Assembly: GCA_903864275.1 (NCBI GenBank)
Contig: CAIPFE010000019.1
Coordinates: forward strand, 62,001 to 126,000
From: an uncultured Mucilaginibacter sp.
Lineage (GTDB): Bacteria > Bacteroidota > Bacteroidia > Sphingobacteriales > Sphingobacteriaceae
Direction of reading: 5' to 3'
Length of the DNA stretch: 64,000 nucleotides
The translations under genes were made by a program, and so were the position numbers. The stretch's first letter is position 1. Every line of letters starts with the position of its first letter. A model generated the notes under the pieces. That model was not told the DNA's origin. It worked only from the letters and a program-made list of their open reading frames with translations, and did no database searches. Below, in pieces: positions 59,939 to 64,000 of this stretch.

Positions 59939-60916
59939 TTAGGAGATCAGCAAATTACATCCCCTGACATCCGAATTATCAAACCTGCCTAATACTTCAA
60001 ACGAATTATCCGCATAAACCTTGCCAAGGTCCTGCGTGGCGATAAATGAGCAGGAATTAATATTTGCAAGGTCTATCACGTTTATACCACCGGTCTTGCC
60101 ATTATTTAATAAAGTCATCGGGTCGTTGGTATCACGGGTAATGATCTTCATCCAGGGCGGGCAATTAAAAATACCGTCTCCTTTTGAATAGGCTTGCGAT
60201 AGTAATTCGGTCATGCCATATTCCGAGTGTATCCTATCAACGCCAAAGCCCCAGCATAATTGTTCATGCAGCTCTTCGCGTATCATTTCTTTTCTCCGGC
60301 CCTTCATACCGCCGGTTTCCATCACGATCAGCTCGGGGAAATTTACGGCATGACTTTCAACAAAATCAAGCAGTGCAAAGGTTACGCCAATCAATAGCGT
60401 GGGCTTTTGTGCCTGCTGCTGTTTTTTAAGCCTCTGGTAAAGCTCATCATGGTTATACAGGAAAAAGCCGCTGTCAGGGTTATTTGATTGTTTGATCAAA
60501 TCATCCGCCATATAAATAAGCGATGAACCTTCGCGCTCCAGGTAGGATGGCAGCAACGCCAGGACGGCACAGTTTTCTATAGCACCATAAAACAATCTGA
60601 ACGCCGATCGAAAACTTTCAACATACCAGCTCACATCGGTAACAAAGTGGCTGCTTGTTGTAATTCCTGTAGTGCCGGAACTCGTGAAAACAACCTCAAC
60701 ATGATCGGCCGAGCTGAGAACGGCGTACGTTTTAAAAAATTCGATAGGCAAAAATGGTATTTGATCTACGGTAATGATTTTAAGCGGATCAATGTTTAAA
60801 CCCGCAATAAATTCCTTATAAATAATGCAGTTTTCCGCCTGATGCCTGAATACCTGTAAGGCAGCCTTGTTAAACTGTTGTTCATTTTTTATGGAAAATA
60901 CCTGCTGTTTGTTCAT
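59939..60916 (-). CDS. LuxE-like acyl-protein synthetase/acyl-activating enzyme
   Basis: 325 residues from ATG 60916 (MNKQQVFSIKNEQQ). AMP-forming-type motif FTSSGTTGITTS (about residues 79-90), LPSYLEREGSSLIYM, METGGMKGRRKEM and SEYGMTELLSQAY are LuxE-family signatures. LuxE ligates fatty acid to a carrier protein in bioluminescence systems; no luxC, luxD, luxA or luxB is nearby, so here it is a lone acyl-activating enzyme of unknown substrate. -7 box at 60923-60930. Confidence 0.85.
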   Translation of the reverse strand: MNKQQVFSIKNEQQFNKAALQVFRHQAENCIIYKEFIAGLNIDPLKIITVDQIPFLPIEFFKTYAVLSSADHVEVVFTSSGTTGITTSSHFVTDVSWYVESFRSAFRLFYGAIENCAVLALLPSYLEREGSSLIYMADDLIKQSNNPDSGFFLYNHDELYQRLKKQQQAQKPTLLIGVTFALLDFVESHAVNFPELIVMETGGMKGRRKEMIREELHEQLCWGFGVDRIHSEYGMTELLSQAYSKGDGIFNCPPWMKIITRDTNDPMTLLNNGKTGGINVIDLANINSCSFIATQDLGKVYADNSFEVLGRFDNSDVRGCNLLIS

Positions 60917-60922
60917 TGGGGG

Positions 60923-60930
60923 CAAAGATA
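60923..60930 (-). promoter_or_regulatory. -7 promoter box of the LuxE-like gene
   Basis: TATCTTTG on the minus strand, 6 bases before the ATG, so the transcript would be leaderless or nearly so. Same octamer as upstream of the LysR gene. Confidence 0.45.
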
Positions 60931-61080
60931 AACCGGGATTAAAGGATTTTTACGATTTTCAGGATTATTTCCGTTAACGCGATATAAACCGGGATAATAG
61001 GATTTTCAGGAATTACAGGATTATTAACGTTAACGCGACATCGCATCCGGTTAATCATTAAATCCTTTAATCTTGGTCAG
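60931..61080. repeat. AAACCGGGAT direct repeats and an inverted copy
   Basis: Two units starting AAACCGGGAT and ending GTTAACGCGA (60931-60984 and 60986-61037) and a reverse-complement piece (61044-61080, CCGGTTAATCATTAAATCC). It fills the intergenic gap between the LuxE-like and DUF1203 genes. Confidence 0.65.
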
Positions 61081-61142
61081 CAAGTTTCGGGTTTTATCTG
61101 ATTGTCGTTATGCCGAATTTTGTTCAAACAAAAATCATAATC

Positions 61143-61622
61143 ATGAACAAATTTAAGATCGTACCTATTTCAAAAGCCTACGCAAACAAGATAAAGTTAA
61201 CCTTGCAGGATGACTTTGGCCATGAAGTTATTGAAAAAATCGCCGCAGGCTCCGGTCCATGCCGGGTATCGCTGAAGCCGTTTAAAAAAGGTGTTGACAA
61301 ACGTCTGTTATTAACACACAGCCCGTTTGAAATTGACAATGCTTTCAACCAGCCCGGGCCCATTTTTATCAATAGTGATGACGTAGAAGAGTATTTGGAC
61401 ATTTACCGTTTTCCGCCTGAAATTAAAGCGAATAAAAAAAGCTTCCCCTTATCGCTTATCGGGTACAATGCTGATCAGCAAATGGTTTTTACAAAATTAG
61501 TGGGCGATGCGGATGTTGATGAGCTGATCGGTGAAATATTTGATCTGCAGGCTGATGTACTATACCTTCATGCCCGTAATGCGCAGGCCTGTTGTTTTAT
61601 TTGTAAAATTGAAAGGGTGTGA
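61143..61622 (+). CDS. DUF1203 domain-containing protein
   Basis: 159 residues from ATG 61143 (MNKFKIVPISKAYANKI); ATG 61110 would add 11 residues and is less likely. GSGPCRVSLKPF (about residues 39-50), LLLTHSPFEIDNAFNQPGPIFINS and VLYLHARNAQACCFICKIERV are family signatures. Cytoplasmic and uncharacterised; the Cys/His positions in CRVSL, HSPF and ARNAQACC hint at a metal or thiol site. Single gene. Confidence 0.85.
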   Translation: MNKFKIVPISKAYANKIKLTLQDDFGHEVIEKIAAGSGPCRVSLKPFKKGVDKRLLLTHSPFEIDNAFNQPGPIFINSDDVEEYLDIYRFPPEIKANKKSFPLSLIGYNADQQMVFTKLVGDADVDELIGEIFDLQADVLYLHARNAQACCFICKIERV

Positions 61623-61723
61623 GCCGATAAATGACCAAAAAAATGCAAAACAAGCGGTTGTTTTTTAGGTTTATAAATGAATTATAACATAGTTTTGGAA
61701 AATATTTTTTAAAAAATGACCTT

Positions 61724-62398
61724 ATGAAAAATCTAAAATTTGTGATGCTTCCGGTTTTATTGAGCATCTTTTTTGTCCTGGTGTCGGCCACTTCGGATGG
61801 CAGTAAGGAGACTGAGAGAATACATAGTGCCATAAATGTATTAAAAGATTTTAGCCAGATGAAAGAAAGCATCCCTCACGATTTGATTTCAGAATACAAG
61901 GGAATTGTCATTATTCCTAACCTGTTAAATGCAGGGTTTGGTGTTGGGGGTAAACGAGGGCGCGGTATTGCTATGGTAAAACTCGACGATGGCAAATGGA
62001 GCGATCCTGTTTTTATTACGTTAACAGGCGGAAGCATCGGTTTCCAGATCGGCGTACAGTCGGTAGACCTGGTGCTGGTGTTCCGTCATAAGGGCGTTTT
62101 GACAAAGGTTAAGAATGGCGATTTTACCATTGGGGGCGATGCTTCGGCTGCAGCCGGCCCTGTGGGCAGAAGCACTTCCGCCAATACCGACTATAAGTTG
62201 GAGGCCGAAGTTTATTCGTATTCGCGCAGCCGCGGCTTGTTTGCCGGGATAAGCATCAACGGATCAAACCTGGGTATTGATAAAAAGGCCAATGCCAATT
62301 ACTACGGGTCGGACATTAGCTCGCACGATATTTTTGACACCGCAACGAGCAAAACTGAAGCCGTAAGAATGCTGAAGGAAACGTTGGCATCTTTGTAA
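61724..62398 (+). CDS. SYLF (Ysc84/lipid-binding) domain protein, exported
   Basis: 224 residues with a signal peptide (residues 1-22). SYLF pattern: SIPHDLISEYKGIVIIPNLLNAGFGVGGKRGRGIAM, TGGSIGFQIGVQSVDLVLVFR and GDASAAAGPVGRSTSANTDYKLEAEVYSYSRSRGLFAGISINGS. The domain binds phosphoinositides in eukaryotes; in bacteria it is a periplasmic lipid-binding-like protein of unknown role. Followed by a strong terminator. Confidence 0.92.
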   Translation: MKNLKFVMLPVLLSIFFVLVSATSDGSKETERIHSAINVLKDFSQMKESIPHDLISEYKGIVIIPNLLNAGFGVGGKRGRGIAMVKLDDGKWSDPVFITLTGGSIGFQIGVQSVDLVLVFRHKGVLTKVKNGDFTIGGDASAAAGPVGRSTSANTDYKLEAEVYSYSRSRGLFAGISINGSNLGIDKKANANYYGSDISSHDIFDTATSKTEAVRMLKETLASL

Positions 62399-62423
62399 TT
62401 CGTAACTATCGCCCGAAAAAGCG

Positions 62424-62458
62424 AAATGCCCGGTTATTGATGCCGGGCATTTTTATTG
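62424..62458 (+). terminator. Rho-independent terminator after the SYLF gene
   Basis: AAATGCCCGG and CCGGGCATTT (62424-62433 and 62443-62452), a perfect 10-base stem, followed by a T-run. Confidence 0.85.
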
Positions 62459-62552
62459 TTTCTTCTGTATAACTTAAATTATTTTTTGTCGAAACGTTAG
62501 TTGCAGCTTCTTTCGGACTTCCGGACTTTACTGACTTTCGGACTAATCAAAA

Positions 62553-64000
62553 CTATTCCACCACCGCGTCAAAAGCGCTGTTCAATATTTTACCGTCGCG
62601 CTTCATTTGTATCCAAATACGGTAATTACCCGGAGAAGGAAACGCATAGGGAAACGTAACCATTCCATCCATTGCCGGCATGGCCATTCCCTTCATGCCT
62701 GCGTTTAAGTAAACGTTACGCTCATCTTCGCTCATCAGCCGGATATTGGTGATGACATGATTAATACTGTCAATAAAATGTGTCGCATCGGGTAAAAGCG
62801 GCACTTTCCCGTTGCCTTTTATCCGGTCTTGAATGATCTCCTGCGATGCCATTGAATACGTGCCAACCGGGTGCAAATGAACATATACCGAGCCATCGTA
62901 TTTTAATATGACCGCGTGGCCCATCATACCCATGTAAGGCTGCAATTTAGCTGGTTGCCCCGAAGGGTCCTTAATAGCAAAGGTAAGCGGATAAATTTTA
63001 TTGGCTTCAAAAGGCGTATTGGCTGTATGCTGCCAGGTGGCCGTCGACCCATCGGCCAGTTTCATTTCGATACCCGGCTTGCCGCATACCAGGGTGGTTT
63101 TGCCGGTGTAGGTATTTTTATTTTCGTTAATAGCATTCGAGATAACGTAGGTATCGTCAGGATCGTGGTATAATGCCTGGCTGATATTCGATGCATTTTG
63201 CATCACAGGTTTTTCGGGTATGGTTACTGTATCGCTTATAGTTTCGGTAAAACCGCTCCATCTTACTATATCGCCGAATACCAGGTAGCGCCCAGCCGGT
63301 AAGTCAGGCAACGTCACGAGGTAATTTATACTGTCCTTGCGTATGGGGTGCAGGTGCGCGAAAACGTCTTCAGTTTTTTCCCTGATCAAAAATAAATGCA
63401 TCAGTTTGCCATGATCAGGCACCACGTAGCTCATTGATTCGCCGTTCTTTCGTAACCATGCCGAATCGATATTTAACTGTAAAACCATTTGATTGCCATC
63501 CCTTAAAATACTGGTATGGGCTAAAGGGGCCTTATACATAAACCTCCGGTAATTGCTGCTCCACGAATTCCACCAGGCTGACCCTCCGTACAAAATGGCA
63601 AAAAGTATAACAGCTGTGATAGCTATTGCGATGTATCTTTTCCTGGCCGATGGCTTTGTCGTAGCGCCCGGCGCTGCGACGGCATCGGACACGCTTGCGC
63701 CGATGATTGTTATCATTAGTATCACCAATAATAAACCTAAAGCTGCCAGCCCCCAATCGAGCGATGCAGGCATCGTTCTTTGCGCGGTTGACACCGCCAT
63801 AACAGGTATAATAGCCGAACCATTGCCTAACGGCCCATCAACTGTTACCCGCATGCTGGCTACGCCGCTTTGCATCAGCCATACCAGGCCCTGGTATTGG
63901 CCTGCGGTCCCTTTTACAGGCAACGCTTCATCGGCTTTTGGCGAACCTTTATCCCCGGCATACCAATATACGGGTTGAAGATATACGTGGTAAACCGGCT
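62553..64000 (-). CDS. Membrane protein with periplasmic Ig-like and Met/His motifs, partial
   Basis: The frame runs off the right edge with no stop, so the start is outside; 482 codons are seen. Order: an N-terminal beta-domain (VYWYAGDKGSP, TVDGPLGNG), membrane segments at 63720-63775 and 63597-63640 on the minus strand, then a soluble beta-rich part with GKLMHLFLIREKTEDVFAHLHPI, YMGMMGHAVILKYDGSVYVHLHPV and MKGMAMPAMDGM, ending PFPYAFPSPGNYRIW-like (TFPYAFPSPGNYRIW). The GMMGHAV and HLHPV pattern occurs in copper-resistance-type and YtkA-like proteins, so metal handling is possible. Not a named family I can fix. Confidence 0.65.
   Translation of the reverse strand, partial: PVYHVYLQPVYWYAGDKGSPKADEALPVKGTAGQYQGLVWLMQSGVASMRVTVDGPLGNGSAIIPVMAVSTAQRTMPASLDWGLAALGLLLVILMITIIGASVSDAVAAPGATTKPSARKRYIAIAITAVILFAILYGGSAWWNSWSSNYRRFMYKAPLAHTSILRDGNQMVLQLNIDSAWLRKNGESMSYVVPDHGKLMHLFLIREKTEDVFAHLHPIRKDSINYLVTLPDLPAGRYLVFGDIVRWSGFTETISDTVTIPEKPVMQNASNISQALYHDPDDTYVISNAINENKNTYTGKTTLVCGKPGIEMKLADGSTATWQHTANTPFEANKIYPLTFAIKDPSGQPAKLQPYMGMMGHAVILKYDGSVYVHLHPVGTYSMASQEIIQDRIKGNGKVPLLPDATHFIDSINHVITNIRLMSEDERNVYLNAGMKGMAMPAMDGMVTFPYAFPSPGNYRIWIQMKRDGKILNSAFDAVVE

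Overview
The window is a stretch of chromosome from a Bacteroidota bacterium, most likely family Sphingobacteriaceae (a Mucilaginibacter- or Pedobacter-like organism; this is inference from content). The reasons are the -7 promoter boxes of the TAnnTTTG type, the near absence of Shine-Dalgarno sequences, the gene families (DUF2807, DUF4846, HU-CCDC81/SPOR, TonB/ExbBD envelope operon, fused IcmF mutase, SDR-type threonine dehydrogenase, DUF2442, S23 four-helix-bundle ORF), and many imperfect inverted repeats between genes. No rRNA, tRNA, CRISPR array, prophage or classical IS transposase is seen. Both window edges cut a gene.

Layout. 0-2.7 kb: start of the division/cell-wall (dcw) cluster on the minus strand, mraZ-rsmH-ftsL-ftsI, with a triple MraZ box upstream. 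2.8-11.2 kb: secreted hypotheticals, a class-C-type serine hydrolase, a DUF4846/M15 peptidase pair, a pentapeptide-repeat protein and a short MutS-like ATPase. 11.3-15.4 kb: an unusual icmF (isobutyryl-CoA mutase fused to its G-protein chaperone). Its reading frame is kept open across a roughly 640-bp insertion that encodes a DUF559 nuclease-like domain with palindrome-rich inverted ends, and across a second, smaller palindrome pair. 16-24 kb: SNF2 helicase, DUF4440, dienelactone hydrolase, DUF2252 and DUF922-like proteins. 24.5-34 kb: an envelope operon of a giant TPR protein, a TonB-box barrel, an HU-CCDC81/SPOR protein, ExbB, ExbD and TonB, followed by folC. 34-41.7 kb: oxidoreductases, PBP4-type DacB, an amino-acid permease and a K+-dependent-type membrane pyrophosphatase. 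42-49 kb: a GH43-like enzyme, YebC, threonine dehydrogenase, Asd and a LysR regulator. 49-55 kb: a serine hydrolase and a pyrB/S23 ORF/pyrR/ACT/rpsA minus-strand run. 55-59 kb: two toxin-antitoxin pairs (HigBA-like and RES-Xre) on either side of tyrS, whose 3' half has different codon usage. 59-64 kb: PH/SHOCT, LuxE-like, DUF1203 and SYLF proteins, and a partial membrane protein with copper-protein-like motifs.

The most unusual theme is small palindromic elements that sit both between genes and inside reading frames without breaking them. The DUF559 element in icmF is the richest case: a nuclease-like domain with no start codon of its own, flanked by inverted CCTCACC-palindrome ends, carried as an in-frame passenger. 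The GAGACGC palindrome pair in the icmF linker and a CGCAGGGTC palindrome in the M15 peptidase gene are simpler cases of the same behaviour.
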